This document shows, one piece after another, positions 23,501-36,000 of a DNA stretch of 64,000 nt. The position numbers and the translations under genes are program-made. Below the pieces are notes generated by a model. That model searched no databases. It saw only the letters and a list, made by a program, of their open reading frames with translations, and was not told the DNA's origin. Location of the stretch: the NCBI RefSeq assembly GCF_030052815.1, contig NC_079496.1:36543593-36607592 (forward strand), given 5' to 3'. This stretch comes from Hevea brasiliensis. Taxonomy: Eukaryota; Streptophyta; Magnoliopsida; Malpighiales; Euphorbiaceae. Positions within the stretch are counted from its first letter, which is position 1. The number at the start of each line of letters is the position of its first letter.

Positions 23501-23886
23501 ATTTTTGAAATTCGACCCTGTATTTTGTAATATTATGAAAGCTCTAAAGTTTGTAATATCTTGTACATATTAAATAACATAAAGATTTTTTGGATATATT
23601 TAAATTATTATGGACTGTATTATGGAACCGTTTAATGACTGTAAAAGTCTATTGACTTTACTGAGAAATCGAGAATGTGAAATAGTTGCCAAATTTTTAT
23701 TACCAATCTTGAAACACTGATTTTATCAAAGTATGAAAATAGTATCAGCATGATATGAATATTACATAAAAGACTTCTTAAAATCAAATTGAGCTCAGGA
23801 AATGAAATAATCACAGATTAGGTGTTCCGGCATGCCATGTAGCATGCCTTGCTCGACTATTCTATAGACGGGTGAGGGGTGTTACA
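20576..23886 (+). repeat. D1 3' LTR (P2+T1, 3.3 kb)
   Basis: TGTAACATCT...GGGTGTTACA, followed by the ATCAC duplication. Relative to the 5' LTR it lacks about 78 bp at 23688 (the 5' LTR 15460-15537 segment), an 11-bp piece near 20997 and one copy of a 15-bp duplication near 23215. ORFs inside (for example 21985-22194, 22387-22667) are LTR repeat units. A hairpin copy lies at 23321-23338. Confidence 0.92.
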
Positions 23887-26176
23887 ATCACACCATCGGT
23901 CACATGGTGTCTCCCGGTGTGCAACAGAACAGCTAATAAGCTGTAATAATCATCAGGGATAAAATTCAAGTATAATAACTCAATCAACATAGCCAAAGGC
24001 TATTTTATCACAGAATGGCACGTGAGGCCATAAAACACAGAATGGCATGAAGCCATATGCAGTACTGATAATAGAATCCTATTGGCATGCCAACCTATCC
24101 AAACCAATCTTTTTAGGTGTACTAGGGCATGCTACACTCTTAAATTATACAATTCTTGAAATTTAAGTTTAGGTGTTACTATTCATTCCATTAGTCAACA
24201 AAAATGTTGACTTTTGCATAGACAATAGGTACATTAGTTTTAATACTCCCAATATACCACATTTTGCATTTTAAGATTGTTGGTATTGGCAACCAATACC
24301 ATTTCTAAGTATAATGTTAATTGTTCAAAATTTTTAAATTCAAGCCTTATATTTACTGTTCCATTAGTCATTTTTGCAGTGGGAATTTGGCAAAGTTGTC
24401 AACATGAAAGTTGTTCCTTATTGTGTCTAGTTACATTTCTTTTCTTGAATCACTCCATTTGGAGTTTTGTAGCTCAAGTTATGGCCTAAATACCATGACT
24501 GGCCGGATTGCCAACTTCCTAGATTTTCTAGACTGACCAAATCTACAATGTTTTGTGCAGTGACTGTAGGTCACCTTTTGAATATGTTGTGGTCAAAATT
24601 TGGGTTAGGTTTCTTTATAAAAGTTGTAGGTCTATGTCTCAAATATTTTTTGGTAAAATTTTAGGTCAATTGGACCTTTCTACACTGAGTTATGACCAAA
24701 TGAATAAACACTATTCATTTGGTCATTTTGCCCAAGCAGAATGCAGGTCACCCGGATTAGGGCAATCTTTAGGTCAACTTGGTTTGGTTTCCTGGGCATG
24801 GTTTCTTCAACAAAAGTTGTGCCATTATGTGTATAGTTTTATGTCCAATTGGCCTCACCAATTGAACCTCTACAACTCCAGTTATTGTTACCCAAACCTG
24901 CTGGACTCATGCCAAGTCCTGCAGGTCACCAAGGGCAGCAACACTAACTTTAATTCCTACTACACAAACCACTTCATTTCTCATTCACACATAACCAAAT
25001 AGTCACTAATTGACCATTAAAACTTACTTTCACCATTTCATGATCAAAGTCTCAATTTCATACCCAAACCCTAGCTCTACCATTCTAAATTTTTGCATTC
25101 ACTTGCATTTCACCTTCCTAATCAATAGATTAATGTTAAGGGTAGCTAGAGTACCACTTCTATTCAAGGAAAATCTTCAAACTCTACCTATCCCAAAACT
25201 GCCGAAATTTTAAGAAAAGCTTACACATGGTATATTTTTAATTTTCATGCAAATTTACATTCCACTCCACTCCTTTAACATGAATCAAAAGAGAATGAGT
25301 GAGTTTAGTCACTAACCTCTAATGGAGGAAATTTCAAACTTACTAGAGTTCTTCCTTTACACTTCTTTTTGCTCCCAAAAGCTTCACTATGAGGAAAGAA
25401 CAAGATTTTGTGTTGACAACTTAGGGTTTAGTGGGTAAAAAACCAAGAAAATCAAGCTTTGGTAAGCTTGGCCATGGTGGGTCTATGGTGCGGCTTGGAA
25501 GGAGGAAGATAGCTGGTGTTTATTTCAGATTTTTTTGACGTCTTTTTTGCCCCTTTTATGTATTTTAATTGTGTTTCATTAATTTGATTGGCCAAAGGAA
25601 TTAATTATCTCATGCTTACATGCATTAGGTAATAAATCCAATTTACTTTCTTTTTCTTTCCTTTCCTTTCCTATTCATTTTTAAATAATTTTTCATCAAT
25701 ATTTGTTCATATTTTATGTCATATAATTCACTTACATAAATGGACAAGTTGGTCAAAAATCATCTCTGAAGTCGAAATGACCAAAATGCCGTCCGTTTGG
25801 CTTAACGAGCCAAAATTGTGTGTACCGATTGATTAAATTTTTCTCGTGTTTTCTTAATATTCTATTGTCATGGCAACCCCAATAATCCTTCCCTGAGGTC
25901 CCATAAATTATTTTATGAAGTTTTCCCCGGGTTTAGGGTTACTAATGGCCTTCACCGTCACTTCCCCTTTGGGTTACTCATCATTGGGGTTTCGGCTCGT
26001 TTAATCTTAGTGTATTTCGTTCCTAAAAATTTTCCTTGATTTTTATGAGCATTATTTGGTTTATTTATAACTCCTCACTCTAGCCTATTTATAATTTCAA
26101 ACATTCTAGCTGCTCGGACTGACATTGATCGCCGGAACAGTAGACTATACGGACTAGCTAAAGTGAGGATGTTACA
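23887..26176 (-). repeat. A1 5' LTR, upstream segment (P1+T1)
   Basis: Resumes A1 after D1 and runs, in minus-strand sense, from the LTR start at 26176 (TGTAACATCC, mutated from TGTAACACCC). It aligns with the first 2.3 kb of the A2 LTR. The flank ATACA (26177-26181) is the expected target duplication, but its partner is off-window. It holds the CACACCGGGAGACAC motif near 23896-23930 and internal repeat units near 24470, 24660 and 24830. ORFs at 24277-24489 and 24553-25002 are repeat-unit translations. Confidence 0.88.
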
Positions 26177-26568
26177 ATACAAGCTTGTCACTTGTCTTCC
26201 ATTCATAAAACATGATTAAATGAAGATTAAATCTAGCTTTGAAAAATGGCTTAATATGATTAAGTCTTCTAAAAGTAAGATTTAATCCTAGCACGACATG
26301 TGGCAAGCATTTAAGTAAATTTGTCTTATGTATATAAATGAAGAAAGAAGAAGAAAACCTTCTTATTCTTCTTCTTTCCTTCTTGGACGGCAATCATGGC
26401 TCCTCTTCTCACTTCTTAATTTCTCAATTAATTCAAAAGGAAAACCTTGATTTCCCTTGAATTAAAATTGCTCGAAAGAGTTTCTAGTCTCAAATACATC
26501 CTTACACCCTCATTAAAGCATAACCCCTAAAGTTTAAGTTGTTGGCAAGGCCTTAAAGACACTTTTGG
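26177..26568 (+). repeat. Older LTR-like remnant between A1 and A-prime
   Basis: A 392-bp segment that belongs to neither neighbour. It has GACATGTGGCAAGCATTTAAG, a TATA-like TATGTATATAAATG, a TTCTTC-rich run and a TTGATTTCCCTTGAATT block, which resembles the leader part of P1 LTRs (compare 59790-59840). It is probably a piece of a still older LTR into which both neighbours inserted. I see no coding sequence. Confidence 0.5.
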
Positions 26569-26603
26569 TGTAACACCCTCACTTTAGTTAGTCCGTGCAT
26601 TCG
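26569..26603 (+). repeat. A-prime LTR, first 35 bp
   Basis: TGTAACACCCTCAC opens a family-A-like LTR. It is cut by element B after ATTCG (26599-26603), the left copy of the B target duplication. The LTR continues at 36950. Confidence 0.85.
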
Positions 26604-29600
26604 TGTAACACCCCAAAGTTCAGTAGTGCGTTCTGCTGCTCCGGTGACCAGTGTTGTCCGGACAGCTAGGATGCCTAGAACCGTACTTCGATATGAGTGA
26701 GGAGACATAAAATAATGAAATACAAGAAAAGAAAACACAAGAAAAACAAAGGAAAAATCATAGCAAAGAAATGTGATCAAGTTAAACGAGCCGGGAAACC
26801 TAGCGATGGGTGATCTTGCCAGAAGTCACGGCGTGGACCGTTGATCGTACTGGATCATGGAACCACGGAAAACATTTTTAGGACATAAATAGAACCTTAT
26901 TGAAGAATAAATATCATTAGAAAGATCAAAGAAAAATTAAATAATTAGTACAAAGAAAAGTGAGAAATCGAAAAACAGACAAAATACGGTGTTACCGAAA
27001 AATCGGGAACGTAACCCGAATAGGGGCATTATGGTCATTTGACATCCCGAATTGTCTTTTGACCTAAATGTCCATTAAAAATAAATAATATTACACTTAG
27101 AAAATGAAATGAAAAATTAATTTGGTGGTACCTAAAGTAAATAGCTAAAATCATGGGTTAATGTGGGATTAAGTGAAAGTTTAACTTATAAAATGATTTA
27201 ATTTTTAGTGGACCACTAAGGGAATAAATTAAAGCTAATGGGGCAGGTGTACACCTAACATACCATCTGCATATTCATTTTCTCTTAGTTCTTCAACAAT
27301 GCCGTAACAAGCTCCCTAAGAAAACTCCATAGCCATTTTGCTTCAAACCCCATCTTCTCCTCCATTTCAACTCCAATCCCTTAAGTAGCTTTATGAAAAA
27401 TGGTCTACACATCACAAGGAAGATATTGATACCAATTTTGAGAAGTTTGGTGAAGGTTTGGCAAGTTACAATTAAAGGTAAGTTTGCATTTTTGAGAATT
27501 TCTTTGTTAAAGTTTATGTTCATGTTATGGGTGTTGGTTTGGTGAAGGAAAATTTTGAGTTTGAAGGGTTATTGTTGTTTTCATTTTGGACAGCCATGAG
27601 TCACGTTTTTTATGAGATATTTGTGCATATAATTGATGAGAAATGGTGTTGATCATGATGAATTAGTAACCTAGTGAATTATTTCATGTTTATATGGTGA
27701 TTTATGCACTTGGATGGGAATTGGTAAATTGGATGGCACTTTGATGTTGAAGAATGGTTTACGGCAGCTTGGGGACACTTGAGTAATGGTATATATTGAA
27801 GGAAGTGTGGGCAGAATATTGACCTAGAAGGTTGATGAGATGTATGTAGATTGATATTGTAAAGTGTATGTAAAATTTGTAATGGTTAGGTGTGTTTGTA
27901 ATGGTAATTAGAAATTGTAATTGTGAATGATATTTGGTGTGTTGAGGGTAATAGTAATCTGCCCAAAATAATGTTAATGTAAAGTAGATAATGCTTTTGG
28001 TAATGTACCAAAACAGATTGGTAGGGTATGGAAGTAAACTTTGCAAGTTAAATGTGTGTTTGAAGTGGGGTGTGAAAGGCATAGTGAGGGCAGTGTACAT
28101 TTTAGCCTATAACCTTAAATGTGTAACCTCAATTGGTATGAGACCAATTTGAGGTGAAACTAGGCACAAAATGTGCCAACTTTCATTGAGAAACCATACC
28201 AAAATTCTGCTTGCAAGGTGATGTGAAAAATGACCAATTCGGATTAGGTACACTTGAGACCTAAAAACTGACCATTTGAGCAGCAGTGAGTGTTTAGGCC
28301 ATAACTCACTCAAACCAGGTCCAATTGACCTGAAATTTAACCAAGAATAGTTAAGACCCATACCTACAAGTCTTATGAAGACACCAAAACCCAGAAATGA
28401 CCAGAAGCAAGTCAAAAAGCTTGCACAAGTTCGGGTCCAAAAACTGGCCGAACCAAAGTTGACCAAATTGACCTAAAATTGACCTAATTTGGTACCATTT
28501 GACCAGCAATAGTATAATGACCATAACTCGGCCTACTTAACTCGGATTGACCTGAAATTTTGCCCCGCGTGCAATAAGACCTAGATCTACAAGTTTGTAG
28601 TTTCGACCGAGACCTGAAAATCGAGGGAACTAGATCGTCCGGTTAGGTCAAACTAGTGTCCCGGAATCCAGCGATTTGCATTAAAATGCACTAAACAAGG
28701 AAATGACTTTGGTAAAACATACCAAACCTAAAACTCTATCAAATGTGACATATTAACGACACTAAAACCTAATTTACCTAAAACGCAACGAGGGTCGGTA
28801 TATTAGGTGATTAATTGAATAATTGAGTTCAGTGCATTATTTACCAAACACCATCGTTAGAGGCAAATTAAATTAGCACTGAAACACTTCAAATTGTGTT
28901 TCTCAGTTACTAAAGACTCAGGGAAAGGGAAGGAAATACTGAGTCAGACCAGGGAGACAGTCATCAGAGGTTTGTGCACAACGGCTATTGCTTTTGAATT
29001 TTTCAATTGAAATAAATATTGAATATTTGTATATTATTGTTTTAAATTGTATTTGTGCACAACAACTGTTTCTTTTGAATTATTTTCAATGGAAATAAAT
29101 ATTGACTATTTGCATATCATTGTTTTAAATTGTGGAAATGTGTTTGGTGGACACTTATTGATTGAAAAACATTGTGAATGGTTTGAAACTGTGAAAAATT
29201 GTTTGAATGATATTGATGGAAACTTATTGATTGAAAAGCACTGTAAATGGTTTTTGTGGAAATTGAAGTTAATTATGAATTGTGTTGCCATTTTGTGAAT
29301 GAAATTATGACTTTGGAAATTTATTGGATTCAATCATTTGAATAAAATGTTTGGAATTGATTTTGTGTTCACACTTAGCATGACAGTATCGTATCATTCC
29401 TGCTCCAATTATGGGGTTGTGATCGTTTATTTTCCTTCTCCATTTATGGAGTCGTGATCGTTTATTTTTCTCCCTCTCTGGTTTACCAGTTGAGGTGATC
29501 GGATGAGTACTCATTATATAGCTAGCTCCCCTTCCTCATTGATTTTGATTAGTGAGATTGTGATTGCTTTGTCGTGGTGTACAACACGGCATTGATCGGA

Positions 29601-30533
29601 AATTTGTGTCATGGCTTAAGTTGTGAATGAATTGGCAACACTGTATTCTTAAATTATTCGACTAAATTGCATTATTATGTATTGTGAGATTGTGAAATTG
29701 ATTTAAACTCTCATTGACATATACTGTCTTTTGAATTCAAACATGATCTGACTTATGGAAAATTATTGTGATATTGACAAATGGAGTTTAAATTCTTGTT
29801 GACATCTATTGTCTTGAATTTAACTATGATTTTAAGTATCCACTATTTACATGACTTATGAATTGTGATTTGAAATTGTATTTGGTTAATGTTGTGCACC
29901 ACTGAGACATTGTCTCAGCGGTAGCTTTATTCTTTATCGCGAGTAGAGACAGACAGGCGATGACTAGGTGCATATACCTCCAATGAGAGATTTTGGGTAT
30001 AATGAGTATACCAATATTTTGCATTTTGTCTTGTAATGTATGACCTGTATGTACATATTGTTTTAGTTTTGAGCAGTTGTAAATTCAAATTGTACCTTGA
30101 AGTTGTAAAATAATTACGAGCTGTTTTGATTTGTAAAAGCTGTATTATATTTCCTTATCTCAGACTTTGAAAAATTTATATGGAATTGAGTTGATAAATT
30201 GTTGTGTTGAGAAATGTATTGAAGTTGAGATTTGGAAAATTATTGAAGTGCTTTTTACAGGTTTTCTGAAGAACTGTTTTGTCCAAAATACAAATGGCAC
30301 TCTGCTAAAATTTTTACAGAAATTCCAAATAAACCAAATGATTAGTTGTTTCACTTCAGTTCACCAAAGTCTTTAACACCTGTAAATAGTGCTCACCACT
30401 GTAAAAGAAGTAAGAAAAGTTTTTTTTAAAATCCCTTGTAGTGTATTTAATGGGTTATCAGTAGACGGAGTTGGTAATTCATTAGGTATACTACGGGATC
30501 ATGTTATGCCTTACAGAGGGGTAGGGTGTGACA
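26604..30533 (+). repeat. B 5' LTR (P2+T2)
   Basis: TGTAACACCCC...GTAGGGTGTGACA. The 5' half resembles D1 (P2) and the 3' half has the T2 blocks: CTGAAACACTT, the GTGATCG-rich region near 29410, the GTGGTGTACAACACGGCAT block near 29576, the hairpin and the terminal GGGATCATGTTATGCC segment. ORFs in it (such as 27759-28466 on the minus strand and 29047-29298) lack domains and are repeated in the other LTR. Confidence 0.93.
29902..29918 (+). other. LTR hairpin, CUGAGACA type (B 5' LTR)
   Basis: CTGAGACA / TGTCTCAG, an 8-bp perfect stem around one base, after CACCA and before CG. Confidence 0.6.
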
Positions 30534-30541
30534 TGTTTTAG

Positions 30542-30554
30542 TGGTATCAGAGCA
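30542..30554 (+). other. B primer binding site (tRNA-iMet)
   Basis: TGGTATCAGAGCA, an exact match to the initiator-Met primer site, 8 bases after the 5' LTR. Confidence 0.9.
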
Positions 30555-30722
30555 TAGTTTTTAAATTATGTTTTCACCTGTTATTTGAATGTTCTTTCTG
30601 CATAGTACAACTGCTCAATATCATTGTTGATACATACAGTACATTACATTATAAATATGCACTAACGGGAGGAAATCTCCTTGTGTTATTTGTTCAGGAG
30701 ATCTTAAATCCTCGCATTGAAT

Positions 30723-31755
30723 ATGGAAGAGGGTGATCGTTCAGTCGATCAATCTATTGAGGCTGAGGTGCAAGGGATGCCCTGGCCTACAAAATGTTAG
30801 TGGTTCAAGACACCGGCCTGTACGCGATTTCTGCTCGATTCGCTCGTGAGATGGTCGCAATGTTCCAGCAAATGGCTGGTAATGCACCTACTCAAGTCCC
30901 AATGCAGACACCAGTGGTACAACCACAGTCTCCTACGAGGCAGTATGATAAATTGATGAAGTATGGGGCTACAGAGTTTAAGGGGACAGTAGATCCTCTA
31001 GAAGCTGAACAATGGTTAGAGAGAATGGATAGGGTGTTCAAGAAGCTACATTGTACAGAAGAGCTTAGGTTTGAATACTCAGTGTCCTTGCTACAGGGGG
31101 ATGCTTATGACTGGTGGAAAACCATTCCCCTCAGTCTGGTAGAGCCTGCAGTGCTAACATGGAATGACTTCCTCAGGGAATTCAGGCAGAAATATATCCC
31201 TGATGCCTATGTAGACCAGAAACTACAAGAATTCCTAAGTCTGAAACAGGGGGGCAGATCAGTGGCTGAGTATGAAAGAGAATTCTCCCGCCTTAGCCAC
31301 TATGCAGTAAGTTTGCTTGCTACCAGCAGGGAGAGATGCAAGAGGTTTGAAACTGGCTTGAAGCCCAGTATCAGAGTACAAGTGCTCGGCTTCAAACACA
31401 CTAACTTCTCTGAACTTGTTTCTCAAGCCCTAGAGTTGGAGAGAGTTGAGTTTGAGACTACTCCTAAGAAAAAGAGATCAGAGAAGACAGATGAAGAGGG
31501 AAAGTCAGTAGAAACGAGTTCGGTGGTCCTCTTTGGAAAGAGGAAGAACTATGAGGACACAACAGAGGTGGCAAGAAGTCTAGTAGGGAGGACATTCGGA
31601 ATGAAACCTCCTTTATCCAGTCAAAGATAGTCTGGAGGTTCCTACCATTCCCGCCAATGTGAAAATTGTGGAAGATATCATGGTGGGATATGCTATAAGG
31701 CTATTGGAGCTGTTATAGCTGTGGAGGCATGGGACACTTTGCCAAGGACTGCACG
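30723..31755 (+). CDS. gag: B gag with CCHC knuckle (frame broken twice)
   Basis: The probable ATG is at 30723, but a shift near 30780 moves coding to the frame open from 30794 to 31630 (278 codons). The capsid domain is clear: EQWLERMDRVFKKLHC, LLQGDAYDWWKTIP, FRQKYIPDAYVDQ, EYEREFSRLSHYA and RERCKRFETGL. A TAG at 31628 and a further shift precede a fully conserved knuckle at 31711-31752, CYSCGGMGHFAKDC. Gag is the only structural protein this element specifies; in related TR-GAG elements Gag may package the RNA while enzymes come from other copies. It is closer in style to other Tekay gags than to the A/D gags. Confidence 0.88.
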
Positions 31756-31885
31756 ATGAGTCGCAGAGTTGGACCACCTCCTACTCGCAAAGGGTCGATT
31801 GAGCCACTGTTGCGAAGTTCACACCACCCACAGAGGTAGAGGCGGGAGTAGAGGTAGCCAGTGACGGCCAAGGCACGATAAAACA

Positions 31886-32161
31886 TTGAGCAAGATAGTG
31901 CTCGATCGAGTCTATGCCATGAGACAGAGAGAAGTGGCCGAGACATCTGATGTCGTGGCTGGTACCTTCTCAACTTTTAACCAAGATGTGTTTGTGTTAA
32001 TCGATCTGGGTTCTACCCATTCTTATGTGTGTGCTAGCATCATTGATTGCATTGCTGCTCCAGGTACAAAAATGGATTTTGAGGTGCTAGTAACAAGTCC
32101 GTTAGGACAGGAGGTCGGGGAAATAAATTTTGATGCATTAGTGATTAGTCCTTTAGGATAA
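31886..32161 (+). pseudogene. pol: B protease N-terminal fragment
   Basis: A 91-codon open stretch with DLGSTHSYVC (Asp codon at 32003), where the family has DSG, DTG or DPG, followed by EVLVTSPLGQEV, the start of a retropepsin domain. It stops before the LGMDWL part. The remainder of pol is absent. Confidence 0.75.
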
Positions 32162-32990
32162 GGATTGTGATAATAAGTGAAATTAGTTTTGGAAGAGTTT
32201 ATCGGCGAAAAGTATTTGCTGACACACCATAAAATTATAAAGCTAATTGGCGAGCCTACTTAATGTAAGGCAAGAGAACGTAAAAGTAAGTTACAGAAAT
32301 AGAATTGCTCTAGATGAAGGCATAGATGTTACTATAGTAATTGTTAATAGATATTGTAATCAGAAGAAGTTCGGATATCAGTGAATTTGAAAAGGATAAA
32401 AGATAGGAAAGTTTGATCTATTGAATAAGCTGTAGATTACAGTACTAACTTGAGATTATTGTGTAGAGCTACGTACTACCCGATAGTACACCTAAATGAG
32501 AATAGTTGCCAACGGCATCTGTTTTTTTTGTATAGTTATGCCAGGACAGAATTTAATTGTTAGAAATAAGTTGAAAATCCTACTTAGGGATCTAAAACTC
32601 AAAAATTAGAATGTCGAAAGGTTATAGTTCAGTACAAAAGAAAGTAAGTTATAGAATATTGACAGATAAAAAGAGTTATGGAAGTAGAGATTTGAACAGT
32701 TGATTCATATATAACAAAGAAATATTCCGAATGGGAGGAAGACTATGGACTAGAATGGTCAGAGGACCAATGCCTGATGAATGATTCTAACATGACCTCA
32801 AGGGTCATTCAAGAAGGAACGTGAGCTGAAATATTAGACAACATAATAGTAAGAGGAGATTGGGGTTATCCAAGCAAATTAAACATTGTATTAGATTGTT
32901 AAAAGTCTTACGACCATATAGAAAGGAGAAAATAAACGTATGACTATTGTAAGATGGCTATTAGGTAAAATTTCGAGACGAAATTTATTT
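32162..32990 (+). other. Degraded internal region of B, no pol domains
   Basis: About 830 bp with no open frame and no RT, RNase H or integrase motif in any frame that I can see. The final bases before the polypurine tract (TTTCGAGACGAAATTTATTTTAAG at 32970) match the usual end of pol and polypurine lead-in of this clade, so most of pol was lost from the middle. Confidence 0.7.
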
Positions 32991-33005
32991 TAAGGGGGAG
33001 AGAAT
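32991..33005 (+). other. B polypurine tract
   Basis: TAAGGGGGAGAGAAT directly before the TGTAACACCCC of the 3' LTR. Confidence 0.85.
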
Positions 33006-36000
33006 TGTAACACCCCAAAGTTCGGTAGTGCGTTCTGCTGCTCCGGTGACCAGTGTTGTCCGGACAGCTAGGATGCCTAGAACTGCCGATATGAGTGAGG
33101 AGACATAAAATAATGAAATACAAGAAAAGAAAACACAAGAAAAACAAAGGAAAAATCATAGCAAAGAAATGTGATCAAGTTAAACGAGCCGGGAAACCTA
33201 GCGATGGGTGACCGCACCGGGAAGTCACGGCGTGGACCGTTGACTGGCCCTGGACTGCGGGGAACCCTGGAAAACATTTTTAGGACATAAATAGAACCTT
33301 ATTGAAGAATAAATATCATTAGAAAGATCAAAGAAAAATTAAATAATTAGTACAAAGAAAAGTGAGAAATCGAAAAACAGACAAAATACGGTGTTCAGAA
33401 AAATCGAACGAATCTAACAGGGGCATTATGGTCATTTGACATCCCGAATTGTCTTTTGACCTAAATGTCCATTAAAAATAAATAATATTACACTTAGAAA
33501 ATGAAATGAAAAATTAATTTGGTGGTACCTAAAGTAAATAGCTAAAATCATGGGTTAATGTGGGATTAAGTGAAAGTTTAACTTATAAAATGATTTAATT
33601 TTTAGTGGACCACTAAGGGAATAAATTAAAGCTAATGGGGCAGGTGTACACCTAACATACCATCTGCAGATTCATTTTCTCTTAGTTCTTCAACAATGCC
33701 GTAACAAGCTCCCTAAGAAAACTCCATAGCCATTTTGCTTCAAACCTCATCTTCTCCTCCATTTCAACTCCAATCCCTTAAGTAGCTTTATGAAAAATGG
33801 TCTACACATCACAAGGAAGATATTGATACCAATTTTGAGAAGTTTGGTGAATGTTTGGCAAGTTACAATTAAAGGTAAGTTTGCATTTTTGAGAATTTCT
33901 TTGTTAAAGTTTATGTTCATGTTATGGGTGTTGGTTTGGTGAAGGAAAATTTTGAGTTTGAAGGGTTATTGTTGTTTTCATTTTGGACAGCCATGAGTTA
34001 CGTTTTTGATGAGATATTTGTGCATATAATTGATGAGAAATGGTGTTGATCATGATGAATTAGTAACCTAGTGAATTATTTCATGTTTATATGGTGATTT
34101 ATGCACTTGGATGGGAATTGGTAAATTGGATGACACTTTGATGTTGAAGAATGGTTTGCGGCAGCTTGGGGACACTTGAGTAATGGTATATATTGAAGGA
34201 AGTGTGGGCAGAATATTGACCTAGAAGGTTGATGAGATGTATGTAGATTGATATTGTAAAGTGTATGTAAAATTTGTAATGGTTAGGTGTGTTTGTAATG
34301 GTAATTAGAAATTGTAATTGTGAATGATATTTGGTGTGTTGAGGGTAATAGTAATCTGCCCAAAATAATGTTAATGTAAAGTAGATAATGCTTTTGGTAA
34401 TGTACCAAAACAGATTGGTAGGGCATGGAAGTAAACTTTGCAAGTTAAATGTGTGTTTGAAGTGGGGTGTGAAAGGCATAGTGAGGGCAGTGTACATTTT
34501 AGCCTATAACCTTAAATGTGTAACCTCAATTGGTATGAGACCAATTTGAGGTGAAACTAGGCACAAAATGTGCCAACTTTCATTGAGAAACCATACCAAA
34601 ATTCTGCTTGCAAGGTGATGTGAAAAATGACCAATTCGGATTAGGTACACTTGAGACCTAAAAACTGACCATTTGGGCAGCAGTGAGTGTTTAGGCCATA
34701 ACTCACTCAAACCAGGTCCAATTTACCTGAAATTTTAACCAAGAATAGTTAAGACCCATACCTACAAGTCTTATGAAGACACCAAAACCCAGAAATGACC
34801 AGAAGCAAGTCAAAAAGCTTGCACAAGTTCGGGTCCAAAAACTAGCCGAACCAAAGTTGACCAAATTGACCTAAAATTGACCTAATTTGATACCATTTGA
34901 CCAGCAATAGTATAATGACCATAACTCGGTCTACTTAACTCGGATTGACCTGAAATTTTGCCCCGCGTGCAATAAGACCTAGATCTACAAGTTTGTAGTT
35001 TCGACCGAGACCTGAAAACCGAGGGAACTAGATCGTCCGGTTAGGTCAAACCAGTGTCCCGGAATCCAGCGATTTGCATTAAAATGCACTAAACAAGGAA
35101 ATGACTTTGGTAAAACATACCAAACCTAAAACTCTATCAAATGTGACATATTAACGACACTAAAACCTAATTTACCTAAAACGCAACGAGGGTCGGTATA
35201 TTAGGTGATTAATTGAATAATTGAGTTCAGTGCATTATTTACCAAACACCATCGTTAGAGGCAAATTAAATTAGCACTGAAACACTTCAAATTGTGTTTC
35301 TCGCCACTAAAGACTCAGGGAAAGGGAAGGAAATACTGAGTCAGACCAGGGAGACAGTCATCAGAGGTTTGTGCACAACGGCTATTGCTTTTGAATTTTT
35401 CAATTGAAATAAATATTGAATATTTGTATATTATTGTTTTAAATTGTATTTGTGCACAACAACTGTTTCTTTTGAATTATTTTCAATGGAAATAAATATT
35501 GACTATTTGCATATCATTGTTTTAAATTGTGGAAATGTGTTTGGTGGACACTTATTGATTGAAAAACATTGTGAATGGTTTGAAACTGTGAAAAATTGTT
35601 TGAATGATATTGATGGAAACTTATTGATTGAAAAGTACTGTAAATGGTTTTTGTGGAAATTGAAGTTAATTATGAATTGTGTTGCCATTTTGTGAATGAA
35701 ATTATGACTTTGGAAATTTATTGGATTCTCACGAATCATTTGAATAAAATGTTTGGAATTGATTTTGTGTTCACACTTAGCATGACAGTATCGTATCATT
35801 CCTGCTCCAATTATGGGGTTGTGATCGTTTATTTTCCTTCTCCATTTATGGAGTCGTGATCGTTTATTTTTCTCCCTCTCTGGTTTACCAGTTGAGGTGA
35901 TCGGATGAGTACTCATTATATAGCTAGCTCCCCTTCCTCATTGATTTCGATTAGTGAGATTGTGATTGCTTTGTCGTGGTGTACAACACGGCATTGATCG

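Larger units (their letters stand above)
7747..23886 (+). mobile_element. Ty3/gypsy Tekay-type chromovirus D1, complete but mutated
   Basis: Flanked by perfect ATCAC duplications (7742-7746 and 23887-23891). Layout: 5' LTR (7747-7975 plus 12545-15735, split by solo LTR E), primer site, gag, protease, RT, RNase H, integrase, chromodomain, polypurine tract and 3' LTR (20576-23886). The pol order with integrase last and a C-terminal chromodomain, plus LTRs over 3 kb, fits the Tekay/Del clade of chromoviruses. At least nine in-frame stops and one frameshift make it non-functional. The two LTRs are clearly diverged, with several indels, so it is not a recent insertion. Confidence 0.93.
4425..26176 (-). 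mobile_element. Ty3/gypsy Tekay-type element A1 (reverse, incomplete, interrupted)
   Basis: A1 reads right to left: 5' LTR (26176-23887 plus 7746-6937), primer site at 6931, gag, protease remnant, RT and the first part of RNase H, where a B-type LTR interrupts it at 4425. Integrase, chromodomain and 3' LTR are outside the window. D1 (7747-23886) sits inside its 5' LTR. With D1 removed, the LTR is about 3.1 kb, matching the A2 LTR. The element has stops, frameshifts and an internal deletion, and is dead. Confidence 0.85.

Noticed and set aside
26341..26410. Short host gene start (TATA-like then ATGGCTCC)
   Set aside because: The frame from this ATG is only a few codons long, and the surroundings resemble the leader of P1 LTRs.
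34099..34497. 132-codon minus-strand frame rich in Tyr, His and Phe
   Set aside because: It lies in the B 3' LTR; the 5' LTR copy has it as 27759-28100 with a different length. AT-rich antisense translation of a non-coding repeat.
35503..35916. 137-codon minus-strand frame in the B 3' LTR
   Set aside because: Broken into two in the 5' LTR (29106-29333 and 29305-29514) by a small indel; no domain; low-complexity Asn/Phe/Lys content.
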